A stretch of 14,888 bases of DNA from an uncultured Planctomycetales bacterium (GCA_937907525.1 CALCIB010000376.1:1-14888), one strand, 5' to 3'. Shown: positions 6,455-13,967, counted from the first letter of the stretch. A program made the numbers and translations. Notes: generated by a model from the sequence alone, not told the origin.

Positions 6455-7549
6455 ATGGCCGACGGGTCGCCTGGGCTTCGAGGCCGGATCGTCTCCCTGG
6501 ACCAGTTCCGGGGCTACACGGTCGCGGCCATGGTGTTCGTGAACTTCATCGGGGGGATCGCGGTCTTCCCGGCGATCTTCAAGCATCACCGGACGTATTG
6601 CAGTTATGCCGACACGATCATGCCCCACTTCTTCTTCGCGGTGGGCTTCGCGTATCGCCTGACGTACCTGCGGCGGGTGGCGGCGATCGGCCGGCGGGGG
6701 GCGTCGGCCGCGGTGGTCCGGCGGGCCCTGGGGCTGATCGTCATCGGCTTCGTGGTTTACCACCTCGACGGCGAGGTCCGCTCCTGGGAGGAGCTTCGCG
6801 AGCTGGGCCCGGGCGGCTTCCTGGCGACGGCCTTCCGGCGCGACCTGTGTCAGACGCTGGTGCAGATCGGGCTGACGTCGGTCTGGATTTTGCCGGTGGT
6901 GGCGGCCTCCGCGGGGGCCCGGGTCGCGTACATGGCCGTCGGCGCGGGCTTGCACCTGGCCTTGTCGTGGTGGTTCTGGCTGGACTTCGCCTGGGAAGTC
7001 CCGGTGATCGACGGCGGTTGGCTGGGGATCTTGACCTGGGCGATCCCGATGCTGGTCGGCACGATGGCCTATGACGCGATCGCCGCGCGCGACGCCGCCG
7101 ATCGTTCGCGGGGCTCGGCCGTGCCGACGTTTTTGGCGTGGTCGGCGGTCTTGATGGCGGCCGGTTACGCGCTGGCGTCGGTCGGCGGCTGGGCCCCGCC
7201 GCCGTTCACGCCGCCGGCGGAGGGGTCGGCCGTCGACCTCTGGACGATGAGCCAGCGCTCCGGAAGCGCCTCGTACCAGACGTTCGCCGCGGGGTTCTCG
7301 CTTCTGGTCTACGCCCTGTTCGTGGTCGTCTCGGACGTGGCGGGCTTGTCGGTCGGGGTCTTCCGGACCTTCGGCACCAACGCGCTCGCGGCTTACGTCC
7401 TGCATTCGATGGTGGCCGGGGCCGTGAAGCCCTACCTCCCCGGCGACGCGCCGTTCTGGTACGCGGCGCTGCTGACGTCGTTCGACTTCTTGATCGTCTG
7501 GGCATTGATCCGGCGGCTGGAGAAGGACGGCGTCTTCTTCAAGCTGTGA
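6455..7549 (+). CDS. Multi-pass membrane protein, HGSNAT/DUF5009-like acyltransferase
   Basis: A 364-residue integral membrane protein of about nine or ten hydrophobic segments. The N-terminus has the signature RIVSLDQFRGYTVAAMVFVN (11-30). It is followed by HHRTYCSYADTIMPHFFFAVGFAYR (44-68, including His57) and near the end by FGTNALAAYVLHS (306-318), the pattern of the heparan-alpha-glucosaminide N-acetyltransferase/DUF5009 branch of membrane acyltransferases. The human enzyme moves acetyl from acetyl-CoA across a membrane to a sugar amine; bacterial relatives are thought to modify sugars, but the substrate here is unknown. Length fits the family. ATG with GAGGA upstream. The gene stands alone and converges on the aldo/keto reductase. 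Confidence 0.8.
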   Translation: MADGSPGLRGRIVSLDQFRGYTVAAMVFVNFIGGIAVFPAIFKHHRTYCSYADTIMPHFFFAVGFAYRLTYLRRVAAIGRRGASAAVVRRALGLIVIGFVVYHLDGEVRSWEELRELGPGGFLATAFRRDLCQTLVQIGLTSVWILPVVAASAGARVAYMAVGAGLHLALSWWFWLDFAWEVPVIDGGWLGILTWAIPMLVGTMAYDAIAARDAADRSRGSAVPTFLAWSAVLMAAGYALASVGGWAPPPFTPPAEGSAVDLWTMSQRSGSASYQTFAAGFSLLVYALFVVVSDVAGLSVGVFRTFGTNALAAYVLHSMVAGAVKPYLPGDAPFWYAALLTSFDFLIVWALIRRLEKDGVFFKL

Positions 7550-7554
7550 GCGGC

Positions 7555-7587
7555 GGCCGGGGCGAGTGGGCGGCCCCGTCCCCGGCC
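7555..7587. terminator. Possible two-way terminator hairpin between convergent genes
   Basis: GGCCGGGG (7555-7562) and CCCCGGCC (7580-7587) can form an 8-bp GC stem in the 45-bp gap between two convergent genes. There is no T-run on either strand, so intrinsic termination is uncertain. Confidence 0.35.
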
Positions 7588-7594
7588 GGCTCGA

Positions 7595-8545
7595 TCAGGC
7601 GTCCGCCCGGTCCAGTCGCTTGAGGGAGTCGTCGTCGAGCCTGAGCGTCACGGCCTTGATCAGGTCGCCGAGTTGTTCGACGCTGGTGGCGCTCGCGATC
7701 GGGGCGACGACGCCGGGACGGGTCATCAGCCAGGCGAGGGCGACGCTGGCCGGCTTCGCCCCCAGCTTCGCGGCGACCTCCTCAAGCGCCAACAGGACGT
7801 TCATCCCCCTCGCGTCGAGATACTTCTTGACGTTGCCGCTTCGGGCGGCGCTCTTGGACAGGTCGGCCTCGGAGTGGTACTTGCCGGTCAAAAAGCCGCT
7901 GGCCAGCGAGTAGTACGGCGTGACTCCGATTTGCTCCTGGACGCAGAGCGGCGCCAGTTCCCTCTCGTAGCCGCGCTCGATCAGGTTGTACTCGGGTTGG
8001 AGGCACTGGTAGCGGGCGTAGCCCTTCTCGGCGCTGATCTTGAGGGCCTCGACGAGCCGGTCGGCGGTGAAGTTGGACGCGCCGACGACCCGGACCTTCC
8101 CTTGCCTGACGAGTTCGTCGTAGGCCGAGAGCGTCTCCTCTTGCGGCGTGTTGGGATCTTCATCCTTGTGGGTGAGGTAAAGGTCGATGCGGTCGGTCTG
8201 GAGTCGTTTGAGCGAGTCCTCGACGGCGCGGAGGACGTAGGGCTTGCTCAGCCCGACCTTGCCGTCGCCCATGTCCATGCCGACCTTGGTCGTCAGGACG
8301 ATCGAGTCGCGCTTGCCGGAACGCTGGAACCACTTGCCGATGATCGTCTCGGACTCGCCCCCCCGGTTGCCGGGGGCCCAGCGGGAGTAGACGTCGGCGG
8401 TGTCGATGAAGTTGAGTCCGGCGTCGGCGAAGGCGTCGAGGACGCGGAACGAGGCCGCCTCGTCGATCGACCATCCGAACACGTTGCCCCCCAGGCACAA
8501 CGGGGCCACCTTCAGGTCCGACCGGCCGAGTTGTCGTTTTTGCAT
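7595..8545 (-). CDS. Aldo/keto reductase
   Basis: A 316-residue cytosolic NADPH-dependent oxidoreductase of the aldo/keto reductase superfamily that reduces aldehydes or ketones to alcohols. The catalytic tetrad is complete: Asp48 and Tyr53 in FIDTADVY, Lys87 in TTKVG and His126 in LYLTHKD. The N-terminal LGRSDLKVAPLCLGGNVFGW is typical of the YajO/Tas-like branch. The cofactor-binding end is present (VAPIASATSVEQLGDLIKAV, about 281-300). Length is normal and no residue is missing. The substrate cannot be told from sequence. GGGAG lies about 12 bases upstream of the ATG. The gene is divergent from the hydrolase at 8732; its own promoter is unclear (TACAAT at 8618-8623, minus strand, lacks a good -35). 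Confidence 0.92.
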   Translation of the reverse strand: MQKRQLGRSDLKVAPLCLGGNVFGWSIDEAASFRVLDAFADAGLNFIDTADVYSRWAPGNRGGESETIIGKWFQRSGKRDSIVLTTKVGMDMGDGKVGLSKPYVLRAVEDSLKRLQTDRIDLYLTHKDEDPNTPQEETLSAYDELVRQGKVRVVGASNFTADRLVEALKISAEKGYARYQCLQPEYNLIERGYERELAPLCVQEQIGVTPYYSLASGFLTGKYHSEADLSKSAARSGNVKKYLDARGMNVLLALEEVAAKLGAKPASVALAWLMTRPGVVAPIASATSVEQLGDLIKAVTLRLDDDSLKRLDRADA

Positions 8546-8665
8546 CGTCTTTGAAGCTCCCTGGATGGAGACGCGCCCCGCGCCCGGATCGGCCCGAGCC
8601 GGGGTCTTGTCGCCTTGATTGTAGGAGGGGCGTAAACCCGCCGTGGCCGCCGAGGGCGTCGGCCC

Positions 8666-8694
8666 TTCCGACGGGCCCCGGATCGTGCGATGCT
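8666..8694 (+). promoter_or_regulatory. Candidate promoter of the exported hydrolase gene
   Basis: TTCCGA (8666-8671) and GATGCT (8689-8694) are 17 bases apart, with a predicted leader of about 30 bases. Both boxes are imperfect, so this is a weak call. Confidence 0.3.
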
Positions 8695-8731
8695 CGCGGG
8701 GAATTCATCGACGGCTGGCGAGGGCGGAATC

Positions 8732-9712
8732 ATGCGAAGGGAAGCGTCGGTCTGGTGTTCGTCGCTGCTCATGGCGATGTTCGGCGGGTTGTCCACGCCT
8801 CGGATCGGCCTGGCGTGGCAGGCGCCGTCGCCGATCGGCGTCGAGGTCCAGGTCCGTCGGGCGCTTAAGGGACAGGCGGCGATCCTGAACGCTCGCGAGC
8901 GGCTTTCGGCCGACCCCGATCTGCTGGAAGGGCTCGGCCTGGCCGCCGGCCGACAGGTCCGGGTCGTCCGCGGTCCCGACGACTTCGCCGTGTACACCGT
9001 GGGCGAGGCGCGCGACGAGACGCCCGAGTCGGTCGTCCGGATCGGCCGCAAGGGGCGCGAGCGGCTGGGGACGTCCGACCCGTTCCAGGCTCGCGTCCTG
9101 CCGTTCGCGCCCCGCTCGGACCTGTCCGACGCCGAGGCCGAGCGCCTGGGCGAGGTGGTCGAGCGACTCCGCGACGACGCCGACGCCGCCGGTCTGTTGA
9201 TCCTGGCCCCCCACGGCGGCGACATCGAGAAGCGCACCGCCGAGCAGGCCGAGCGGCTGTACGAGGCGCTTCGGGGCAAGCCCGTCGTCCGCTGGACGAT
9301 TAAGGGCTACGGGCGGCCGGGGGGGCCGTCCGCCTCCGTCCGCTGGCACGTCACCGCGACCGATCTTTCCGAGGCGAGCTATCCCTTGCTGGCCGAGGTC
9401 GCCGGCCGCGACTTCGCCCACGCGGTCTCGTTCCACGGCATGAGCGGCGCGGGCGTCCTGATCGGCGGCGCGGCGCCGTCGGCGCTCAAGGAGGAGGTCA
9501 AGGCCGCGCTGGAGCGCAAGCTGGACGGGACCGGGACGCCGATCCGGATCGCCGGGCCGGAGAGCCGCATCGGCGGCAAGTCGCCGCGGAACGTCGTCAA
9601 TCGCTACTGCCGCGGCGGGGGAATCCAGATCGAGCAAGGCCCCGCGGCCCGTCGCGACCACTGGCGGGAGATCGCCGACGCCCTCGCCGAGGTTTACGGG
9701 CCCAGGCTCTAA
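8732..9712 (+). CDS. Exported poly-gamma-glutamate hydrolase-like protein
   Basis: A 326-residue protein of the poly-gamma-glutamate hydrolase family (PF05908 type), zinc-dependent peptidases first known from phages that cut gamma-linked glutamate polymers. An N-terminal hydrophobic stretch (SSLLMAMFGGL) suggests export. Residues about 60-125 form a beta-rich module (GRQVRVVRGPDDFAVYTVGE, RIGRKGRERLGTSD) often seen before this catalytic domain. The catalytic part shows LAPHGGDIEKRT (His161, Glu166), SFHGMSGAGVLIGG (His235), and PRNVVNRYCRGGGIQIEQG (Asn290, Glu301), so the expected metal-binding residues are present. I chose the ATG at 8732 because GAGGG lies seven bases upstream and a signal peptide follows directly; an in-frame ATG at 8690 lacks both. 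The natural substrate is unknown. Confidence 0.82.
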   Translation: MRREASVWCSSLLMAMFGGLSTPRIGLAWQAPSPIGVEVQVRRALKGQAAILNARERLSADPDLLEGLGLAAGRQVRVVRGPDDFAVYTVGEARDETPESVVRIGRKGRERLGTSDPFQARVLPFAPRSDLSDAEAERLGEVVERLRDDADAAGLLILAPHGGDIEKRTAEQAERLYEALRGKPVVRWTIKGYGRPGGPSASVRWHVTATDLSEASYPLLAEVAGRDFAHAVSFHGMSGAGVLIGGAAPSALKEEVKAALERKLDGTGTPIRIAGPESRIGGKSPRNVVNRYCRGGGIQIEQGPAARRDHWREIADALAEVYGPRL

Positions 9713-9800
9713 ACGAAGCGGCGGCCGTCGCGATGGATGAGTCGGGCGACAACGGGTAAACTCCAACGGCGTCCAGAGCATCCGAATGGGTGCTCTCCTC

Positions 9801-9955
9801 CCTTCTCCCCTCGTGGGAGAAGGCGCCCCGATGGGGCGGACGAGGGGAGCGCGCCTGAACGCCGAGGACTTCAACGCCATGGGCTGGTTTGGGTTGCGGC
9901 GGCGGTCGCCCCCTCATCCGGCCTTCGGCCACCTTCTCCCACGAGGGGAGAAGGG
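9801..9955. repeat. Composite inverted intergenic repeat, copy 2
   Basis: The left arm (9801-9848) and right arm (9906-9955) are oppositely oriented copies of the repeat family: CCTTCTCCCCTCGTGGGAGA on the left, CACGAGGGGAGAAGGG closing the right. The left inner hairpin (GCCCC-GAT-GGGGC) differs from the right (GGCC-TTC-GGCC type). The element fills most of the 303-bp gap between the hydrolase and the HAD gene; nothing else is visible there except a ribosome site (GAGGGA, 9999-10004). Confidence 0.8.
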
Positions 9956-10015
9956 ATTATGAACGCTCGCTCTCGTCGGTAATCGACGACGACGACCCGA
10001 GGGACTTCCGCGACG

Positions 10016-10672
10016 ATGGATGCGACGATCGAGGCCGCGGCGTTCGACCTGGACGGCCTGATGTTCGACACCGAGGCCCTGTTCTTCCGCGTGGCCGGGG
10101 AGACGCTTCAAGCCCGCGGCGGTCGGTTCACGGTCGAGATGATGGCCGCCATGATCGGCCGCCGGGCCGTCGAGGCCGGGCACGTCCTGCAAACCATGAG
10201 CGGGATCGACGCCGACCCGGCCGAGCTTCTGGCCGACGTCCGCGAGAATTACCTCGCCGTCCTCGACGACGAGGCCGCCCCCACGCCGGGGCTGTCGGCG
10301 CTCCTGGACGCGCTTGAGCTTCGAGGGATCCCCAAGGCCGTCGCCACCTCGTCGCGACGCGCGCACGCCGAGCGGCTTCTGGGAGGGCACGGGGTCCGCG
10401 ATCGGTTCGCGTTCGTCCTCGGTTCCGAGGACGTCCGGCGCGGCAAGCCGGACCCGGAAATCTATCGCAAGGCGGCCGAAGGTTTGGGCGTGGCCGCCGA
10501 ACGTCTTATGGTGCTTGAGGACAGTCCCGCGGGCGTCGCCGCCGCGAAGGCCGCCGGGGCCTTCGCCGTCGCCGTCCCGCACGCGCACAGCCTGGCCGCC
10601 GGCCTGGCGTCGGCCGACCTGATCGTCCCCCGCCTGGACGCCCCCGCGCTTCTGGCGCGGTTGGGGCTTTGA
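10016..10672 (+). CDS. HAD-superfamily phosphatase, beta-phosphoglucomutase/GPH type
   Basis: A 218-residue cytosolic enzyme of the haloacid dehalogenase superfamily, subfamily IA with a helical cap inserted after motif I. All catalytic motifs are present: FDLDGLMFDTE (nucleophile Asp11, acid/base Asp13), ATSSRR (Thr111/Ser112), GKPDPEIY (Lys144) and LEDSPAG (Glu168-Asp169). The cap (about 17-85) and the LEDSPAG form of motif IV fit beta-phosphoglucomutase or sugar-phosphate phosphatases such as YcjU, YniC or GPH relatives. The substrate cannot be settled. GAGGGA lies 11 bases before the ATG. The gene is flanked on both sides by composite repeats and has no operon partner. Confidence 0.9.
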   Translation: MDATIEAAAFDLDGLMFDTEALFFRVAGETLQARGGRFTVEMMAAMIGRRAVEAGHVLQTMSGIDADPAELLADVRENYLAVLDDEAAPTPGLSALLDALELRGIPKAVATSSRRAHAERLLGGHGVRDRFAFVLGSEDVRRGKPDPEIYRKAAEGLGVAAERLMVLEDSPAGVAAAKAAGAFAVAVPHAHSLAAGLASADLIVPRLDAPALLARLGL

Positions 10673-10710
10673 TCGAAACTCGAACGTCATTCAAGTGGAG
10701 CCGACGACGA

Positions 10711-10892
10711 CGGCCTTCTCCCCTTGAGGGCGAAGGTGGCCCGAAGGGCCGGATGAGGGGTGGGCGAGCCGAAAGGCCGTTGGGAATTCCAAACCGCTCG
10801 GATGGGCCCTTGCGAATGTCAACGGCCTGCTCGCGCGTCGTCCCCCTGATCCGGCCGCCGCGCGGTCCGTCTTCCCCCGCGAGGCGGGAAGA
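10711..10892 (+). repeat. Composite inverted intergenic repeat, copy 3
   Basis: The left arm begins CCTTCTCCCCTTGAGGGCGA and continues to GGATGAGGGG. A core carries GGCCGTTGGGAATTC and TCAACGGCC. The right arm runs from CGTCGTCCCCCTGATCCGG to CCCGCGAGGCGGGAAGA. The whole unit matches the reverse complement of copy 4 from end to end, with scattered differences and small indels. It fills the gap between the HAD gene and the CAAX protease gene. A frame that reads through it into the protease gene is not a credible extension. Confidence 0.85.
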
Positions 10893-10929
10893 TCGTTTTC
10901 GGCCAGGCGACCCGAACCGGAGCCCGTCG

Positions 10930-11640
10930 ATGTCGTCCCCCCTCGCGTCCGCCCCCGGGACCTCCGACGCCTTGCCGACCGTCGCGCGCGACTTCCTCCC
11001 GTACATCGCGCCGATGTTCGCCTACGTCGCGCTATCGAGCCTGGAGGGCTATCTTCCCTCGCCGAGTTGGTATCCGGCGGCCTACGCCGTCAAGGCGGCG
11101 GTCGTCGCGGCGCTCATGTGGCGTTACCGCGGGACCTGGCAAGACTTCCGGCCCCGACCGAAGATTTTGGACCTGCTCCTTGCCGTCGTGACGGGGTTGG
11201 TCGTGATCGCGCTTTGGGTCGGACTCGACGGCCTGTATCCCGACCTACCGTTCATGGGAGGGGCGCGTCAGGCGTTCGACCCCAGCGTGCTGGGAACGGG
11301 AGGCAAGTGGGCGTTCATCGCGGTTCGGATGATCGGCCTGGTGGTGCTGGTGCCGGTCTTCGAGGAGTTGTTCTGGCGGTCGTTCCTGATCCGGTTCGTG
11401 ATCGATCAGGACTTTTGGAAAGTCCCGATCGGCCGGGTGACGTGGTTCTCGGCCGCGGTGGTCTCCGCGTTGTTCGCGCTGGCGCATCCGGAATGGCTCC
11501 CGGCGCTGTTGACGGGGCTGCTCTGGGCGTGGCTGTTGTGGCAAACCAAGTCGGTCGCGACCTGCGCGGTCAGCCACGTCGTCGCCAACCTGGCGCTTGG
11601 GATCTACGTGATCGCGACGGGGGAGTGGAAGTTCTGGTGA
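10930..11640 (+). CDS. CAAX-type (CPBP) intramembrane protease, exosortase-associated type
   Basis: A 236-residue membrane protein of the CPBP/ABI family of putative metal-dependent intramembrane proteases. The motifs are complete: FEELFWR (Glu145, Glu146, Arg150), FALAH (Phe182, His186) and HVVAN (His216, Asn220). About seven hydrophobic segments are visible. The region LWVGLDGLYP, the VPVFEELFWRSFLIRF block and the ending GIYVIATGEWKFW resemble the CAAX prenyl protease-related family linked to exosortase/PEP-CTERM protein sorting (TIGR03008 type). No exosortase or PEP-CTERM protein is in the window, so that link is from family knowledge only. I chose the ATG at 10930 (GGAG eight bases upstream); the longer in-frame extension runs through repeat DNA. 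The gene lies between two inverted repeat copies. Confidence 0.85.
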   Translation: MSSPLASAPGTSDALPTVARDFLPYIAPMFAYVALSSLEGYLPSPSWYPAAYAVKAAVVAALMWRYRGTWQDFRPRPKILDLLLAVVTGLVVIALWVGLDGLYPDLPFMGGARQAFDPSVLGTGGKWAFIAVRMIGLVVLVPVFEELFWRSFLIRFVIDQDFWKVPIGRVTWFSAAVVSALFALAHPEWLPALLTGLLWAWLLWQTKSVATCAVSHVVANLALGIYVIATGEWKFW

Positions 11641-11650
11641 GATCCATGAG

Positions 11651-11836
11651 ACGTCTTCCCCCCTCGCGGGGGAAGACGGACCGCGAAGCGGTCAGATGAG
11701 GGGGACGACGCGCATCGGGGCCGTTGAAGTTCGAAACACCGCCGGTCGGGCTTTCGCGAATTCCAACGGCCGTCTTACTCGTCCTCCCCCTCATCCGGCC
11801 CTTCGGGCCACCTTCCCCCGCGAGGGGGGAAGGCCG
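11651..11836 (-). repeat. Composite inverted intergenic repeat, copy 4 (inverted relative to copy 3)
   Basis: Its first end is a strong hairpin, CGTCTTCCCCC with CGGGGGAAGACG, starting about 10 bases past the protease stop codon, so it may also weaken read-through. The core carries GGCCGTTGAAG and ATTCCAACGGCC. The far end is CCACCTTCCCCCGCGAGGGG. Reverse-complemented, it aligns with copy 3 over the full length. It fills most of the gap before the rhomboid gene. Confidence 0.85.
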
Positions 11837-11886
11837 TCGCGCGATCCGTCCGAGGTGTTCGAAACGACCGGAATCGGAGGTCCGAG

Positions 11887-13056
11887 GTGATCATCCCCTG
11901 GGGGACCGACGCGCCGCTGTACCATCGGCCGATCGCCACGATCGGCGTGATGGTCGGCTGCGTCCTGGCGTTCGCGGCCGATCCGGGGCACGAACACACG
12001 GAATACCTGCTGGCGCTCGGCGACGGCGTCCATCCGATCCAGTGGGTGACGAACATATTCCTGCACGGAAACGTCGTGCATCTGCTGGGGAACCTGCTGT
12101 TTCTCTGGACGTTCGGGATCGTGGTGGAGGGGAAGCTGGGGGCGTTCGGCTTCCTCGCGGCGTTCGTGGCGATGGGGGCGTTCCAGAGCGGCCTGATGCA
12201 GACGTTCGCCGATCCCGGCGGGGCGCGGTACGCGATGGGGGCGTCGGGGGCGATCTACGGCTTGATGGCCCTTTGCATGATCTGGGCGCCGCGGAACGTC
12301 CTGTACTGCCTGGTGATCCTCTCGGGGTTCATGCGGTTGCTGGTCTTCCAGCCGGAGATCCCGATCCTCTGGTTCTCGGCGTTCTACATCGGCTGGGAGG
12401 TGATGCTCGCGAGCCTCTGGAAGCTGTCGGCCTCGTCGGCGCTGGCGCACGCGACCGGGGCGCTCGGCGGGGTGATTCTGGGGCTTTCGCTCCTGAAGCT
12501 GAATCTCGTCGACTGCGAGGGCTGGGACCTGATCTCGCGGATGCGGCTCGGCCGGGCCGAGAAGAAGCGTCCGGGGCGCCCGCCGGAGAAACGCGCCCGG
12601 AAGAAGGCCAAAAAGCCGCGCCGTTCGGGCGAGGATCCCGACGTCGTCGCCTTGCGGACGCTTCGGGGGCATCTCGACGCCGAGGAGACCGAGGCGGCGA
12701 TCGGCTTCTATCGCGACGTCCGCCGCAAGCGCCCCTCCTGGCGTCCGCCCGACCCCGAACGGCTGGAGCTGGTCAAGGCGCTTCTGGCCGCGGGCTGGTG
12801 GGAGGACGCCGCCGGCGTGATGCGGGCGTACCTCGACGAGTCGCGGCTGCCGTCCCCGAGGATTCATTTGAGGCTCGCCGACGTGTTGATCCGCCGCCTC
12901 GACCGTCCCGTCGCCGGCCTGCGGACGCTGGAATCCCTTCCCGCCTCCGACCTCCCCGCCGACCTCGCCGCCGTCCGTCGCAAGCTGGAGGCGATGGCGC
13001 GACGCCTTCAAGAAGACGGGGCGCTGGAGTTGGACGAGCCGGTGCGGGCGATCTGA
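11887..13056 (+). CDS. Rhomboid-family intramembrane serine protease with C-terminal extension
   Basis: A 389-residue protein. Residues 1-205 are a six-helix rhomboid domain that cleaves substrate transmembrane segments inside the membrane. The oxyanion motif HLLGN (His65, Asn69), catalytic GASGAIYG (Ser120) and AHATGALGG (His188) are all present. After the last helix comes a very basic linker (about 217-246, with EKKRPGRPPEKRARKKAKK) and then a helical part (about 250-385) with spaced helix pairs such as AAIGFYRDVRRKRPSW and LVKALLAAGWWEDAAGVMRAY, like TPR-type packing. The start is GTG at 11887, with GGAGG seven bases before it. Physiological substrates are unknown. The tail would face the cytoplasm if topology follows GlpG. 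The gene converges on the Uma2-family gene 38 bases away. Confidence 0.9.
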   Translation: MIIPWGTDAPLYHRPIATIGVMVGCVLAFAADPGHEHTEYLLALGDGVHPIQWVTNIFLHGNVVHLLGNLLFLWTFGIVVEGKLGAFGFLAAFVAMGAFQSGLMQTFADPGGARYAMGASGAIYGLMALCMIWAPRNVLYCLVILSGFMRLLVFQPEIPILWFSAFYIGWEVMLASLWKLSASSALAHATGALGGVILGLSLLKLNLVDCEGWDLISRMRLGRAEKKRPGRPPEKRARKKAKKPRRSGEDPDVVALRTLRGHLDAEETEAAIGFYRDVRRKRPSWRPPDPERLELVKALLAAGWWEDAAGVMRAYLDESRLPSPRIHLRLADVLIRRLDRPVAGLRTLESLPASDLPADLAAVRRKLEAMARRLQEDGALELDEPVRAI

Positions 13057-13094
13057 AGCCGAAGCCCCCCGCTCGATCCCACCGATCCGCCGCC

Positions 13095-13967
13095 TCAATC
13101 CATCCTTCCCTCCAACTCCCGCAGCCGAGCCTCCAAGCGTTCGGCGCGCGCCCGCTCGGCCTCGGCCCGTTCGTGCTCGGCCTCGGCGCGCTGCCGTTCG
13201 GCGTCGGCCTGTCGGCGTTCGGCGTCGGCGCGCTGACGCTCGGCGTCGGCCTGTCGGCGTTCGGCGTCGGCGCGCTGACGCTCGGCGTCGGCGCGGCGCT
13301 CGGCCTGGAGGCGTCGGCGTAGCTCGTCGCGGGCGAGTCGCCGCGCGACCCGGCGATCCTGGTAGACCTCCTGGGCGTGCTGGAACGGCTCGCCGTCCGA
13401 GCCGAGAATCACCATCCCCTCCTTGACGCCGGTGTGGGTGAACGTAATTCCCAGGCGGGGGCTGGTCCAGCCCTCGATGGCCGCGATCGGCCGTAGCTCG
13501 CCTCCCTCGCGAAGCCAGCCGCGGAGCCAAGCGCCGATCGGGTTGTAGTAGTAATACTCCTCCACGCCCAACGGGTCGTAGAGGTGGAGCTTGCGGAGAT
13601 ACTCGTCCTTGCGGTTCCCCTTCGAGTGGATCTCGAAGACGACGTGGGGGGGCGTCCCCTCGAACCACTGCTTGTACGAGCCGCGATCCCCTCGCGGCCG
13701 GTCGAAGGCCACCAGGACGTCGGGCGCCAGCCGCTTCTTGGGATCCTCACTGTCGAAGTACCAAAGGATGTTGCAGGCGACCAGGACGTCGCGGTCGTGG
13801 AACAGGAGGTCCAGACCCTCCTGGATCGTGACCATCCAACGGTACTGACTGGTACTGTCGGCCATCGGCTTGCCGTCGCTGGTGGGGAACCGAGGGTCGT
13901 AGGGGTCCAGGTTCAGCCACCACGACGGAGCGGCGACCTTCCGAACCGGCTGGTCGGCGGTGCTCAC
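13095..13967 (-). CDS. Uma2-family (DUF820) protein with heptad coiled-coil tail
   Basis: A 290-residue protein. The N-terminal 200 residues match the Uma2/DUF820 family, which has the PD-(D/E)XK nuclease fold and is highly multiplied in planctomycetes and cyanobacteria; its cellular role is not established. Visible motifs: APDVLVAFD (Asp83), PPHVVFEIHSKGNRKDEYLRK (Glu112 and Lys126 as likely active-site residues) and YDPLGVEEYYYYNP. Residues about 223-283 are a coiled coil built from exact 7-residue units alternating ADAERQR and ADAERRQ, later AEAEHER and AEAERAR, ending LEARLRELEGRMD. I start it at GTG 13967, which has GGGAGG seven bases upstream; a TTG 33 bases earlier lacks this. The repeated DNA behind the tail is listed separately. 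Confidence 0.85.
   Translation of the reverse strand: MSTADQPVRKVAAPSWWLNLDPYDPRFPTSDGKPMADSTSQYRWMVTIQEGLDLLFHDRDVLVACNILWYFDSEDPKKRLAPDVLVAFDRPRGDRGSYKQWFEGTPPHVVFEIHSKGNRKDEYLRKLHLYDPLGVEEYYYYNPIGAWLRGWLREGGELRPIAAIEGWTSPRLGITFTHTGVKEGMVILGSDGEPFQHAQEVYQDRRVARRLARDELRRRLQAERRADAERQRADAERRQADAERQRADAERRQADAERQRAEAEHERAEAERARAERLEARLRELEGRMD
13208..13291 (-). repeat. Two exact 42-bp tandem units in the coiled-coil region
   Basis: Positions 13208-13249 and 13250-13291 are identical, and related 21-bp half-units lie on both sides. Each 42-bp unit encodes two heptads, so copy number can change without breaking frame or coiled-coil register. Confidence 0.9.

Noticed and set aside
5936..7405. 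489-codon minus-strand frame opposite the HGSNAT-like gene
   Set aside because: Highly charged shadow sequence with no motif, opposite a protein with clear membrane segments and family signatures.
8690..8731. Upstream ATG as start of the hydrolase
   Set aside because: It lacks a ribosome site, overlaps the candidate -10 box, and would put 14 polar residues before the signal peptide.
10669..10929. N-terminal extension of the CAAX protease
   Set aside because: It is translated repeat DNA; the ATG at 10930 has a ribosome site and begins the conserved protein.
13208..13291. Possible CRISPR-like array
   Set aside because: The units are directly adjacent with no unique spacers, and they encode coiled-coil heptads.
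11724..13322. Long plus-strand frame with LSAFGVGALTLGVG repeats
   Set aside because: The repeats are the antisense reading of the Uma2 coiled-coil heptads; the upstream part overlaps the rhomboid gene out of frame.
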